From the NCBI RefSeq assembly GCF_017352375.1, contig NZ_JAFEVR010000008.1:1-64000 (forward strand): a stretch of 64,000 nt of DNA, written 5' to 3'. Below the pieces are notes generated by a model. It ran no database searches, had not been told where the DNA came from, and saw only the letters and a program-made list of their open reading frames with translations. The first letter of the stretch is position 1. Each line of letters begins with the position of its first letter. Source of the DNA: Mycolicibacterium sp. S2-37 (lineage in GTDB: Bacteria; Actinomycetota; Actinomycetes; Mycobacteriales; Mycobacteriaceae). The position numbers and the translations under genes were made by a program. Positions 46,911-55,556 of the stretch are shown here, piece after piece.

Positions 46911-47783
46911 ATGACCACGATCGCGTTCCTGGGGCTGGGCAACATGGGCGGCCCGATGGCGGCGAACCTGGTCGCGGCCGGTCACACCGTCCGCGGATTC
47001 GATCCGGTCCCTGCCCTGGAGGAGGCCGCGAAGGCCAAGGGCGTCAACATCTTCGGTAGTGGCGCCGACGCGGTCTCCGGCGCCGAGGTGGTGATCACGT
47101 CGCTGCCCAACGGCGCCGTCGTGAAGTCCGTCTACGCCGAGGTACTGCCCGTGGCGGAGGCGGGTGCGCTGTTCATCGACACCTCCACGATCTCGGTGGC
47201 CGACGCACGGGAGATCAACGCCGATGCGACGTCTCGCGGCTTCGCGCAGATCGACGCCCCGGTCTCCGGTGGGGTCAAGGGTGCGACGGCGGGAACGCTC
47301 GCCTTCATGGTGGGTGGCGACGACGCGGCGGTGGAACGCGCCCGCCCGGTGCTCGATCCGATGGCCGGGAAAGTGGTGCACTGCGGCGCATCCGGGAACG
47401 GTCAGGCCGCCAAGCTGTGCAACAACATGGTGCTCGCCGTCCAGCAGATCGCCATCGGCGAAGCGTTCGTGCTGGCCGAGAAGCTCGGGCTGCCTGCCCA
47501 GTCGCTGTTCGACGTCATCACCGGGGCCACCGGCAACTGCTGGTCGGTGCACACGAATTGCCCTGTGCCCGGGCCGGTTCCGACATCGCCGGCCAACAAC
47601 GACTTCAAGCCGGGATTCGCGACGGCGCTGATGAACAAGGATCTGGGTTTGGCGATGGACGCGGTGCGCTCCACCGGGTCGTCGGCGCCCCTGGGTAGCC
47701 ACGCCGCCGAGATCTACGCCGAGTTCGGAGCCGACCACAACGACAAGGACTTCAGCGCCGTCATCGAGATGTTGCGCGGCTGA
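46911..47783 (+). CDS. mmsB: 3-hydroxyisobutyrate dehydrogenase
   Basis: 290 residues; oxidises 3-hydroxyisobutyrate to methylmalonate semialdehyde with NAD in valine catabolism. NAD motif GLGNMGGPMA (from residue 8), substrate loop DAPVSGGVKGA (115–125), catalytic Lys168 in GNGQAAKLCNNM. GAAGGGAAG lies 8–10 nt before the ATG. Third gene of the operon; its 3' end overlaps the convergent SRPBCC gene by 23 bp. Confidence 0.95.
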   Translation: MTTIAFLGLGNMGGPMAANLVAAGHTVRGFDPVPALEEAAKAKGVNIFGSGADAVSGAEVVITSLPNGAVVKSVYAEVLPVAEAGALFIDTSTISVADAREINADATSRGFAQIDAPVSGGVKGATAGTLAFMVGGDDAAVERARPVLDPMAGKVVHCGASGNGQAAKLCNNMVLAVQQIAIGEAFVLAEKLGLPAQSLFDVITGATGNCWSVHTNCPVPGPVPTSPANNDFKPGFATALMNKDLGLAMDAVRSTGSSAPLGSHAAEIYAEFGADHNDKDFSAVIEMLRG

Positions 47784-48300
47784 CCGCTGCGTCTGCCTCG
47801 GAGGCCTCGATGCAACGCGCCAGTGCCGCCGTCATGTAGCGCCGCCACAGAGGTTTGAACGGTCCGGCGATGATCCACCGGCGGCCCGGCCGCGGCTTGA
47901 ATTCATACGACCACCGAACGAGGGCGCCCTGGCCGTCCGGAGTGAAGGTCCATTCTCCGCGGATACCGGCCACGAACTTCGAGAGCGCGTTCGTGAAGCC
48001 CGTCAGCTGGTAGGCGAAGCTCGAACCGGAGACGTATTCGATCAGTTGCTCGTCGGCCGACGACCCGTCGGAGAATCGCGGCCTACGCGACGGCCCCTCG
48101 TGATCCCACGCCTCGATCTGGTCGTCGACGCGCACGACGGCGGGAAACGGTGCCACCCGATGGAAAACCCTCGTCAGGTCGATCGGACAGGTGAGGTCCA
48201 TCGATTCACCGGGCGCCAGGCGTGTGCGCTGTTGGACGGTGATGGGCACGGTGCGGTCCAGCGGGGTGATGAGGAGCGCCGGGACGTTCGAATTCGTCAT
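47761..48300 (-). CDS. SRPBCC/START-like domain protein
   Basis: 179 residues with the beta-grip/helix-grip pattern of polyketide cyclase/START-like proteins: an initial IDLTRVFHRVAPFPAVVRVDDQIEAWDH, central SGSSFAYQLTGF, GEWTFTPDGQGALVRWSYEF, and a long C-terminal helix. It would bind a hydrophobic ligand; no catalytic residue can be assigned. Divergent from an XRE regulator 85 bp away, which may regulate it. Confidence 0.75.
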   Translation of the reverse strand: MTNSNVPALLITPLDRTVPITVQQRTRLAPGESMDLTCPIDLTRVFHRVAPFPAVVRVDDQIEAWDHEGPSRRPRFSDGSSADEQLIEYVSGSSFAYQLTGFTNALSKFVAGIRGEWTFTPDGQGALVRWSYEFKPRPGRRWIIAGPFKPLWRRYMTAALARCIEASEADAAVSRATSR

Positions 48301-48385
48301 GCACCCAGCCTCGTCCGTACGCCGGAAGCCCGCCAGAGACCAGCAGTACCACCCAGCGGGCCGGGGATCGGGGCAGAATTGGCCG

Positions 48386-49207
48386 GTGGCCGAACTCGGG
48401 GTGGCAATACGGGCGTGGCGCGACCGCCTCAGCCCCTCCGATGTCGGTCTGCCCGCCGGCTCAGATCGCCGGACCCCGGGACTGCGGCGCGAGGAGGTGG
48501 CGCTGCTGTCCGGGTTGTCGGTGGACTATCTCGTGCGGCTGGAACAGGGCCGCGCCAAACATCCCTCGGCGCAGGTGCTCTCCGCACTGGCCCGGGCGCT
48601 ACGGCTCACGCGGCAGGAACGTGACGCGCTGTACCGCGCCGCGGGGATCGCGCCACCGTCGGACCACGTCGTTCCGACCCACCTGAGTCCCGGGCTGCAG
48701 CGCATCCTCGATCACCTCCACGACACGCCCGTCGGGGTCTTCACCGCGGCGTGGGATCTCGTCATCGGTAATCGGATGTGGACCACACTGTTCGGGGAGC
48801 CGCCGTCGGGACGCGCGTCCAATCTCGCCTGGCGCGCCTTCGTGCTCGAGGACATTCCTCTCGTTCACACCGACGAGGAGGCCGACGACTTCGCGCGTGA
48901 GCTGGTGTCCGACCTCCACGCTGCGTCGAGCAGATACCCGCACGACTCCGGTCTGACGGGCCTGGTGGAGGACCTGCGACGAACCAGCTCTCGCTTTGAA
49001 AACCTCTGGGGCGCCTGGCAGATCGCACACCGACGGAGCGATCGCAAGACGATCGACTCCCCGGTGGCCGGGCCCATCACGGTCGACTGTGATGTCCTCG
49101 CGGTTGCGGACTCGAGCCTGCGCCTCGTGGTCTATACCGCCCGGGCGGGCAGCGAGGATGCCCAGAAGCTCGATCTGCTCCGCATCGTCGGCACCCAGGT
49201 GCAGTGA
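48386..49207 (+). CDS. XRE-family regulator with MmyB-like ligand-binding domain
   Basis: 273 residues. The N-terminal HTH (about 1–75) is of the type PGLRREEVALLSGLSVDYLVRLEQGRAKHPSAQVLSALARAL. The C-terminal domain (about 95–270: LDHLHDTPVGVFTAAWDLVIGNRMW … LVVYTARAGSEDAQKLDLLRIVG) is the MmyB-like ligand-binding domain. GTG 48386 begins at the expected N-terminus; the long frame to 48191 crosses the divergent gene. It probably controls the adjacent SRPBCC gene. Confidence 0.88.
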   Translation: MAELGVAIRAWRDRLSPSDVGLPAGSDRRTPGLRREEVALLSGLSVDYLVRLEQGRAKHPSAQVLSALARALRLTRQERDALYRAAGIAPPSDHVVPTHLSPGLQRILDHLHDTPVGVFTAAWDLVIGNRMWTTLFGEPPSGRASNLAWRAFVLEDIPLVHTDEEADDFARELVSDLHAASSRYPHDSGLTGLVEDLRRTSSRFENLWGAWQIAHRRSDRKTIDSPVAGPITVDCDVLAVADSSLRLVVYTARAGSEDAQKLDLLRIVGTQVQ

Positions 49208-49337
49208 TCGGGACCGACGCGGCAACGCCGTTGGGGGGCGGTCGGCGACCCCTCGACCACCGACTCGCCCCCGGCGCCGTGCATAGAAGGTGCCACAAGC
49301 CGGCGGCCTTCAGGCGCGGAACGCACGAACCGTTACC

Positions 49338-50135
49338 TCAGGCAGCGGAATTCGTGTGAGCGGCCGGCCAATGCTCCCGCAACCGACCGAGCGCGGCGAT
49401 GGTCAGCGGCGTTGCGCCGGCGTAGTCCGGCACCACGGCGATGGCCGCCGACGCGTCACGGGCCGTGCTGGGCACGGTGCCGACCAGTACCGCCGCCAGT
49501 TGCGCCGAGGCCGCCATCCGCAGTCCCCGAACCGATCCGGTGACGGCGACCGCGTGCTGCGGCCACACCCCCAGCTCACTCAACGCCTGGCGGAACGGAT
49601 CCGCGCCGGGGGCGAGGACATCGTCGGCGGTGACGATGGTCTCCACGAGTCCCTCGCCGACGAGTTGGCGAATCAGCGGTTCTGCCCAGCTGCGCCTGCC
49701 GGAGGTCACCACGGCGACCGGTATGTCGGCCGCGAAGGCCTCGTTCAGCAGATCGGTCAGTCCCGCACGCGGCGACAGCCCCGCGTCGACCACCATCTCG
49801 TCGAACATGATCGCCTTGGTGGCACACACCTCGTCGGCGAGCAGCTCGGTCAGCACGTCGCATTCCGGTCCGACGCAGTGCTGGCGGAGTTCGGCCAGTA
49901 CGCGCTGTCGTTCGTCGCGTAGTACCAGCAGCCGGCGGTACCGCGCGACCGACCACTCGATCGGCAACCCGTGGGCCGCGAAGGCGGCGTTGAACACCAC
50001 GCGGTGGGCATCGGACTCCAGGTCGGCCAGCGCGTCCAGATCGAAGATCAGCGCGCGAACCGGGCTGGCGCTCTGCTCGGCCGGTCCCCACCAGAACCGG
50101 CCGGCACACCATGATCTCTGCTCTGTTGTGGGCAC
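49338..50135 (-). CDS. HAD-superfamily hydrolase, beta-phosphoglucomutase-like
   Basis: About 265 residues. Motif I is FDLDALADLESDAHRVVFNAAF, with the DxD nucleophile pair but Ala in place of the usual Gly; motif II Thr/Ser in VAVVTSGRRSWAEPLI; Lys/Asp region ADDVLAPGADPFRQALSELG, where the usual KPDP Lys appears as Gly-Ala, so motif III is altered; motif IV region AVAVTGSVRGLRMAASA lacks the double Asp. Several catalytic residues are thus missing and it may be a non-catalytic HAD. Start GTG 50135 is uncertain. Divergent from a two-component pair. Confidence 0.65.
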   Translation of the reverse strand: MPTTEQRSWCAGRFWWGPAEQSASPVRALIFDLDALADLESDAHRVVFNAAFAAHGLPIEWSVARYRRLLVLRDERQRVLAELRQHCVGPECDVLTELLADEVCATKAIMFDEMVVDAGLSPRAGLTDLLNEAFAADIPVAVVTSGRRSWAEPLIRQLVGEGLVETIVTADDVLAPGADPFRQALSELGVWPQHAVAVTGSVRGLRMAASAQLAAVLVGTVPSTARDASAAIAVVPDYAGATPLTIAALGRLREHWPAAHTNSAA

Positions 50136-50240
50136 CCGCCAACAGTGGCCCACGTCACATCCGGGCGTCCTCCCCCCTACGGGGGATTGGACCGGCGAAG
50201 TTGAGCTACCCGCGTCCGCACCGCCTCTAAGGTGATGCGC

Positions 50241-50897
50241 ATGACCGGGCCCGTGCGAATCGTCCTGGTGGACGACCACGAGATGGTCATCGAAGGCCTC
50301 AAGGCCATGCTCGCGTCGTTCGACAATCGGGTCGCCGTGGTGGGTCAGGCGGTGGGCGCCGAGCGGGCGCTCGGCGTCGTCGACGAACTACAGCCCGACA
50401 TCGTGCTCTGTGACGTGCGCATGCAGGGTGCCAGCGGTCTGGATCTCTGCCTGCAGCTGCGTCAGCGCGATCCGGCGCAGAAGGTGGTCATGCTGTCGGT
50501 GTACGACGACGAGCAGTATCTCTTCCAGGCTCTACGGGTGGGGGCATCGGGCTACCTGCTCAAGAGCATCTCCAGCGACGAACTGGTTCGCCAGCTGGAG
50601 TTCGCACACAGCGGCGAGATGGCCATCGACCCGAAGATGGCGGCCCGGGCCGTCGACACCGCGGCCCGGCTGCAGCGCGCCGAGTTCTGGCCGGGCGCCC
50701 GCCAGGGCCTCACCCAGCGCGAGAGCGAGATCCTGTCGTTCGTGGTGAACGGACTGTCCAACCGCGGAATCGCCAACAAGCTGGTGATCGGCGAAGAGAC
50801 GGTGAAGACCCACCTGCGGGCCATCTACCGCAAACTCGGGGTCAGCGACCGGGCCGGCGCCGTGGCGACCGCCCTGCGTGAGGGGATCTACCAGTGA
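50241..50897 (+). CDS. NarL/LuxR-type response regulator
   Basis: 218 residues. Receiver: DD at 11–12, phospho-Asp58 (VLCDVRM), Ser86, Lys108 (LLKS). C-terminal LuxR HTH: LTQRESEILSFVVNGLSNRGIANKLVIGEETVKTHLRAIYRKLGV. ATG 50241: TAAGGT (50228–50233) ends 7 nt upstream and may act as −10 for a leaderless mRNA, or AAGG as ribosome site. The stop overlaps the kinase GTG (GTGA). Confidence 0.93.
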   Translation: MTGPVRIVLVDDHEMVIEGLKAMLASFDNRVAVVGQAVGAERALGVVDELQPDIVLCDVRMQGASGLDLCLQLRQRDPAQKVVMLSVYDDEQYLFQALRVGASGYLLKSISSDELVRQLEFAHSGEMAIDPKMAARAVDTAARLQRAEFWPGARQGLTQRESEILSFVVNGLSNRGIANKLVIGEETVKTHLRAIYRKLGVSDRAGAVATALREGIYQ

Positions 50898-52102
50898 GCT
50901 CCCCCGTGCTCACCGCAGACCGCGAACTGGCCCTGCTGCGCGAGCTGATCCAAGCGACCTCCAGCGGCCCCGGCGTTGAACCGCTCGCGGCCGCGGCGGC
51001 CAGGATGATCACCGCGGCCACCGCCACCGACGTCTGCTTCGTCCACGTGCTCGACGATTCGGACCGGTCCTTGACGCTGACCGGCGCCACCCCACCGTTC
51101 GACAGTGAGGTCGGCAAGATCCGCCTGCCGCTGGGCCACGGCATCTCCGGATGGGTGGCCAGCCACCGCGAGCCGGTGGTGATCGGCCACGACAAGGAAA
51201 GCGACCCCCGCTACCTGCCGTTCGAATCGCTACGCGGCCGGGATTTCACCTCGATGGTGTCGGTGCCGATGGAGACCGATCCGGGCGGCCTCGTCGGCGT
51301 GCTCAACGTGCACACCGTCGACCGTCGCGAGTTCACCGCACGAGACGTCGAGCTGCTGCTGGTGATCGGCCGGCTGATCGCCGGCGCGTTGCATCAGGCG
51401 CGACTGCACCGGCAGCTGGTGGCCCGCGAACGGGCCCACGAGAACTTCGTGGAGCAGGTGATCCAGGCGCAGGAGATCGAGCGCCGACGACTGGCCGGCG
51501 ACATCCACGACGGCATCTCCCAGCGACTGGTCACCCTGTCTTACCGTCTCGACGCCGCCGCCCGCGCGATCACCGATCCGGAGGCCGCGGCCGAACAGCT
51601 CGCCAAGGCCCGCGAACTGGCCGACCTGACGCTGGCCGAGGCGCGGGCCGCGATCAGCGGGCTGCGTCCGCCGGTCCTCGACGACCTCGGGTTGGCGGGC
51701 GGATTGGCCAGCCTGGCCCGCACGATCCCGGCGATCGATCTCACCGTCGACCTCGCGGAGGTGCGGCTGCCCGACCACATCGAGCTCGCGCTGTACCGCA
51801 TCGCCCAGGAATGCCTGCAGAACGTGGTCAAACACGCCCGAGCGGCGACCGCCGGGCTGACGTTCAGCGTGGAGGACGGCGAGTCGGGCCAGACAGCGCG
51901 GCTGGAGATCGTCGACGACGGCGTCGGATTCGACACCTTCGAACATCCGCTGGGCGGCGACGAGATGGGCGGTTACGGCCTGCTGTCCATGGCCGAACGC
52001 GCCGAGATCGTCGGCGGCCGGCTCAACATCAGGTCCCGGCCGGGCGCGGGGACCGCGGTGACCGCGACGATCCCGCTGCCGACGCCTGCCGCAACGGACT
52101 GA
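50894..52102 (+). CDS. GAF-domain sensor histidine kinase (HisKA_3)
   Basis: 402 residues, no membrane segment: a soluble sensor with a GAF domain (about 28–168; PLGHGISGWVASHREPVVI, TSMVSVPME), a HisKA_3 dimerisation domain with His205 (IERRRLAGDIHDGISQRL), and HATPase_c (IAQECLQNVVKHARA, VDDGVGFD, GGYGLLSMAERA). It phosphorylates the NarL-type partner encoded directly upstream. The GAF ligand is unknown; M. tuberculosis DosS/DosT have haem in theirs, but I see no basis to claim haem here. Confidence 0.92.
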   Translation: MSSPVLTADRELALLRELIQATSSGPGVEPLAAAAARMITAATATDVCFVHVLDDSDRSLTLTGATPPFDSEVGKIRLPLGHGISGWVASHREPVVIGHDKESDPRYLPFESLRGRDFTSMVSVPMETDPGGLVGVLNVHTVDRREFTARDVELLLVIGRLIAGALHQARLHRQLVARERAHENFVEQVIQAQEIERRRLAGDIHDGISQRLVTLSYRLDAAARAITDPEAAAEQLAKARELADLTLAEARAAISGLRPPVLDDLGLAGGLASLARTIPAIDLTVDLAEVRLPDHIELALYRIAQECLQNVVKHARAATAGLTFSVEDGESGQTARLEIVDDGVGFDTFEHPLGGDEMGGYGLLSMAERAEIVGGRLNIRSRPGAGTAVTATIPLPTPAATD

Positions 52103-52105
52103 CGA

Positions 52106-52582
52106 TCACGCAAGAGTGCACTCGGTGCGCCGATGCGTCTCGACGGCCGCGACGACGTCGTCGGCGATCCCGCGCAGCACTTCGAGCCGGTCCGGGCCGA
52201 TCGCGTCGATGAAGAGCTCACGCACCCTGGCGGCGTTGGCCGGTGCGCACGCCTGGAGCGCAGCGCGGCCGGCATCGGTGAGCATGATGACCGGATAGCG
52301 TCCCTCCCCCGGCTTCCGGTGCACCAACCCGCGGGCGGCCATCCTGCTCAGGTGATGCGACAACCGGCTCTTCTCCCACTGCGTGGCCTCCCCGAGTTCG
52401 ACGGGGCGAAGGCCCTCGCCGTCGGCTTCGGACAGGGTCACCAGGATCTCGAAGTCGGAGTCGGACAACCCGAAGTCTCGCTGCATGTGCTGGTGGAGGT
52501 GCCGGTCCAGGGCATGCTGCATGGCGATGTAGGCGCGCCATGCCCGTTGTTCGTCGTCGGTGAGCCACCGCTGCGGCGCCAT
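52106..52582 (-). CDS. MarR-family repressor
   Basis: 158 residues, winged HTH: DFEILVTLSEADGEGLRPVELGEATQWEKSRLSHHLSRMAARGLVHRKP with the beta-wing GEGRYPVIMLTDAG. It is convergent with the kinase gene (3-bp gap) and divergent from a NmrA-family gene, with two 14-bp palindromes in the 90-bp gap, so it very likely represses that gene and itself. Confidence 0.92.
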   Translation of the reverse strand: MAPQRWLTDDEQRAWRAYIAMQHALDRHLHQHMQRDFGLSDSDFEILVTLSEADGEGLRPVELGEATQWEKSRLSHHLSRMAARGLVHRKPGEGRYPVIMLTDAGRAALQACAPANAARVRELFIDAIGPDRLEVLRGIADDVVAAVETHRRTECTLA

Positions 52583-52601
52583 CCGCCCATGCTATCCGAG
52601 A

Positions 52602-52654
52602 GTTGACACGTCAACCGACGAATGGCACCGTGGTTCACAGGTTGACGTATCAAC
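52602..52654. promoter_or_regulatory. Twin MarR operators
   Basis: GTTGACACGTCAAC (52602–52615) and GTTGACGTATCAAC (52641–52654) are near-identical inverted repeats, 39 bp apart centre to centre, between the divergent MarR and NmrA genes. The sites are placed to control both starts (52582 and 52673). Confidence 0.75.
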
Positions 52655-52672
52655 TCAAGAGAGGTTGGGAAC

Positions 52673-53629
52673 ATGGCAGAGAAGAAGACCATCGCGGTCG
52701 TCGGCGCCACCGGATCGCAGGGCGGCGGCCTGGTCCGCGCGCTGCTCGAGGACGGCGGCTTCGGCGTCCGGGCGCTGACCCGCGATCCGTCCTCCGGCAA
52801 GGGCGCCGCGCTCGCCGACGCGGGTGCAGAGGTCGTTGCCGCGGATCTGGACGACGAGGACGGCCTCGCCGAGGCATTCGACGGCGTGCACGGCGCATTC
52901 GTCGTCACGAACTACTGGGCGCCGCTGACACCTGAACAGGAGGCCGGGCGTTCCCGCGCTCAGCGCGAACTCGACCAGGCCAGGGCCGCCGCACGGGCAC
53001 TCGAACGGGTCGGCGCCCGCCACGTCGTCTGGTCGACGCTCGAGGACACCCGCAGCCGGTTCGTCGACGACACCGTCATCCCGGATGTGGAGGGCTACAA
53101 GGTGCCGCACTTCGACGCGAAGGCGGAGGCGGACCGGTTCTTCGCCGGCATCCCCACCACCTATCTGCGCAGCACCCTGTTCTACGAGAACTTCGCGAGT
53201 TCGTTTCCGCCGGTGCCGGCCGAGGACGGCACGTTGACCCTGAGCATCCCGATGGCCGATCGGCCGTTGGCAGCCGTCGCCGTCGAAGACATCGGACGTA
53301 CGGCGCTGGGCGTCTTCCGGCGTGGCGAACAGCTGATCGGGCGGACCGTCAGCATTGCGGGCGACATCCTCACCGGCGACGGATACGCCGCCGCGCTCAC
53401 CGAGGCGCTGGGCCGGCCGGTGTCCTACCGGCCGATGACCTTCGACGCATTCCGCGCGCAGGGATTCCCGTCCGCCGTCGAGATGGGCAACATGTTCCAG
53501 TACTACGCGGAGGATTCCGCGGCCTTCACCGGCGACCGCGACCTGGAGCGGGTGCGCGAACTCAATCCCGGGCTCCAGTCTTTCCAGGACTGGCTGGCCC
53601 GCCACCGCGACGAGATCCCGGTGCCGTGA
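52673..53629 (+). CDS. NmrA-family NAD(P)-binding protein (NmrA/HSCARG-like)
   Basis: 318 residues, atypical SDR: dinucleotide motif VVGATGSQGGGLVRALL, then RALTRDPSS typical for NADP selection. It lacks a catalytic YxxxK (the position reads GYKVPHFDAKAEADRFF), as do redox-sensing NmrA/HSCARG proteins; so a sensor or weak reductase role. Start ATG 52673 after GAGAGG. Divergent from, and presumably repressed by, the MarR protein. Confidence 0.85.
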   Translation: MAEKKTIAVVGATGSQGGGLVRALLEDGGFGVRALTRDPSSGKGAALADAGAEVVAADLDDEDGLAEAFDGVHGAFVVTNYWAPLTPEQEAGRSRAQRELDQARAAARALERVGARHVVWSTLEDTRSRFVDDTVIPDVEGYKVPHFDAKAEADRFFAGIPTTYLRSTLFYENFASSFPPVPAEDGTLTLSIPMADRPLAAVAVEDIGRTALGVFRRGEQLIGRTVSIAGDILTGDGYAAALTEALGRPVSYRPMTFDAFRAQGFPSAVEMGNMFQYYAEDSAAFTGDRDLERVRELNPGLQSFQDWLARHRDEIPVP

Positions 53630-53643
53630 CCGGCTCAGGCCCT

Positions 53644-54147
53644 TCAGAAGTCGCCGGAGTGGCGGCGCAACGTCTCGATCGATGCCGCGAGCGCGCGTGA
53701 TTCGTCCGCCGACATGCCGATGTCGGCGAACACCTCGTTGTTGAGCGTCGCCGTGGCGTCCTCGACGGTGGAGCGGCCGAGTTCGGTGATCCGCACCAGC
53801 GTGGTGCGACCGTCGGTCGGATGCGGCAGACGCTCCACCAGCCCGGCCGCCTCCAGCCGGCGGATGGCGTGGGTGACGCTGGTGACGTGCACCTGCAACC
53901 GGTCGGAGGCCTTGGTGATGGGCAGTTCGCCGGAGCGGCTGAAGGCCAGCAGCCGCAGCAGCTCGTAGCGCGAGAAGCTCAGATCGTAGGGCCGCAGCGC
54001 GTTCTCGACACGGGCCAGCAGGATCTGGTGTGCCCGCATCACCGACGTCACGGCGACCATGCCGTCGGCGACCTCACCCCAGCCCGCGGCCTCCCAATTG
54101 GCGCGGGCCAGCGCGATCGGGTCTCGTAGTCCGGCCCCGTCGCTCAC
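53644..54147 (-). CDS. MarR-family transcriptional regulator
   Basis: 167 residues. Winged helix: LLRLLAFSRSGELPITKASDRLQVHVTSVTHAIRRLEAAGLVERLPHPTDGRTTLVRITELG with the DGR beta-wing motif. ATG 54147 has only weak SD-like bases. It lies 14 bp past the NmrA stop, convergent with it, and 52 nt downstream of map... on the opposite side; no obvious operator seen in its upstream gap (54148–54199). Confidence 0.88.
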   Translation of the reverse strand: MSDGAGLRDPIALARANWEAAGWGEVADGMVAVTSVMRAHQILLARVENALRPYDLSFSRYELLRLLAFSRSGELPITKASDRLQVHVTSVTHAIRRLEAAGLVERLPHPTDGRTTLVRITELGRSTVEDATATLNNEVFADIGMSADESRALAASIETLRRHSGDF

Positions 54148-54199
54148 CGGACTTTCATACCATTGCGCGTCCGGAGCAGGCGATTCACAGCGCGCCGGT

Positions 54200-54994
54200 T
54201 CACAGCGTGAGGATGCGCGGTCCGTCCTCGGTGACGGCGACGGTGTGCTCCCAGTGCGCGGCGCGGGAGCCGTCGGCGGTGACGACCGTCCACTCGTCGG
54301 CGAGCACGATCGTCTTGGTGGTGCCCAGGGTCAGCATGGGCTCGATGGCCAGCACCGACCCCGGCGCCAGGTGCGGTCCGCGTCCGGGCGCACCCTCGTT
54401 CGGCAGGAACGGGTCCATGTGCATCTGTCTGCCGATGCCGTGTCCGCCGTAGCCGTCGACGATGCCGAAGGCGCGGTCATAACGCTGCTCGGCCGCCCGG
54501 GTTCCGGTCTCGATGGCGTGCGAGACGTCGGTCAGCCGGTTGCCCGGGACCATCGCGGCGATACCGGCCTCCATGGATTCCCGGGTGGCCGCGGAGAGCG
54601 CTTCGTCGACGGGGATCAGCGGGCCCACCCCGAAGGTGATCGCCGAGTCGCCGTGCCAGTCGTCGAGGATGGCGCCGCAGTCAATGGACACCAGGTCGCC
54701 CGAGGCCAACACCTCGTCGGCCGACGGAATGCCGTGGACCACGCGATCGTTGACCGACGAGCAGATGCTGGCCGGGAAGCCGTGGTAGCCGAGAAAAGAC
54801 GGGGTGCCGCCGGCGTCGCGGATGACGGCTTCGGCGATGTCGTCGAGATCCTTGGTGCTGACGCCGGGAGCGGCCGCCTCGCGCACCGCCCGCAGCGCCG
54901 CGGCCACGAGCGCACCGGCGGCGGCCATCGCGTCCAATTCACCAGGGGTGCGCTGGGGAACCACCTTGCGGCTGCGCAGCCTCAGGCTCGCCAC
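54200..54994 (-). CDS. map: Type I methionine aminopeptidase
   Basis: 264 residues, metalloprotease that removes the initiator Met. Metal ligands: the two Asp of [19 protein letters not shown], His in [13 protein letters not shown], Glu in VLAIEPML and Glu in WEHTVAV; substrate His in [18 protein letters not shown] 54994 is 1 nt past the adk stop, so it is in the secY–adk–map operon, like Rv0732–Rv0734. Confidence 0.96.
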   Translation of the reverse strand: MASLRLRSRKVVPQRTPGELDAMAAAGALVAAALRAVREAAAPGVSTKDLDDIAEAVIRDAGGTPSFLGYHGFPASICSSVNDRVVHGIPSADEVLASGDLVSIDCGAILDDWHGDSAITFGVGPLIPVDEALSAATRESMEAGIAAMVPGNRLTDVSHAIETGTRAAEQRYDRAFGIVDGYGGHGIGRQMHMDPFLPNEGAPGRGPHLAPGSVLAIEPMLTLGTTKTIVLADEWTVVTADGSRAAHWEHTVAVTEDGPRILTL

Positions 54995-54995
54995 G

Positions 54996-55541
54996 TCACT
55001 TACCGAGTGCGCGGAGTGCCCGGGCGAAGACCTCGTCCATGGATCCGACGGCGTCGACGGTCTTGAGCTCGTCGCGGTAGTGGTCGAGCAGCGGCGCGGT
55101 CTCGTCCCGATAGACCTTCATCCGGTTCAGGATGACGTCCTCGGTGTCGTCGGCGCGCCCGCGGCTCTTGAGGCGCTCGAGCAGCTCCTCCTCCGAGACC
55201 CGGAACTCCAGCACGGCGTCGAGGCCGGTGTTGCGGGCGGCCAGCATGTCGGTCAGCGCCTCGGCCTGCTCGACCGAGCGCGGGTAGCCGTCGAGGATGA
55301 AGCCCTGGGCGGCGTCATCGTCGTTGAGGCGGTCATCGACCAGTGCGTTGGTCAGCGTGGAGGGGACCAGGTCGCCGGCGTCGAGATACTTCTTCGCCTC
55401 GACACCCAACTCGGTCTCGTTGGTGATGTTGTCGCGGAAGAGGTCCCCGGTCGAGATGTGCGGGATTCCGAACTTCTCGGCCAGCTTCTGGGCCTGCGTG
55501 CCTTTGCCCGCCCCAGGCGGACCGAGCAAAACGATCCTCAA
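54996..55541 (-). CDS. adk: Adenylate kinase
   Basis: 181 residues, short-form adenylate kinase (ATP + AMP ⇌ 2 ADP). P-loop GPPGAGKGT (7–15), AMP site [10 protein letters not shown] and [10 protein letters not shown], and a reduced LID (GRADDTEDV) as in mycobacterial Adk. Lies 15 nt after secY. Confidence 0.97.
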   Translation of the reverse strand: MRIVLLGPPGAGKGTQAQKLAEKFGIPHISTGDLFRDNITNETELGVEAKKYLDAGDLVPSTLTNALVDDRLNDDDAAQGFILDGYPRSVEQAEALTDMLAARNTGLDAVLEFRVSEEELLERLKSRGRADDTEDVILNRMKVYRDETAPLLDHYRDELKTVDAVGSMDEVFARALRALGK

Positions 55542-55556
55542 CTTAGGAACCCTCTC

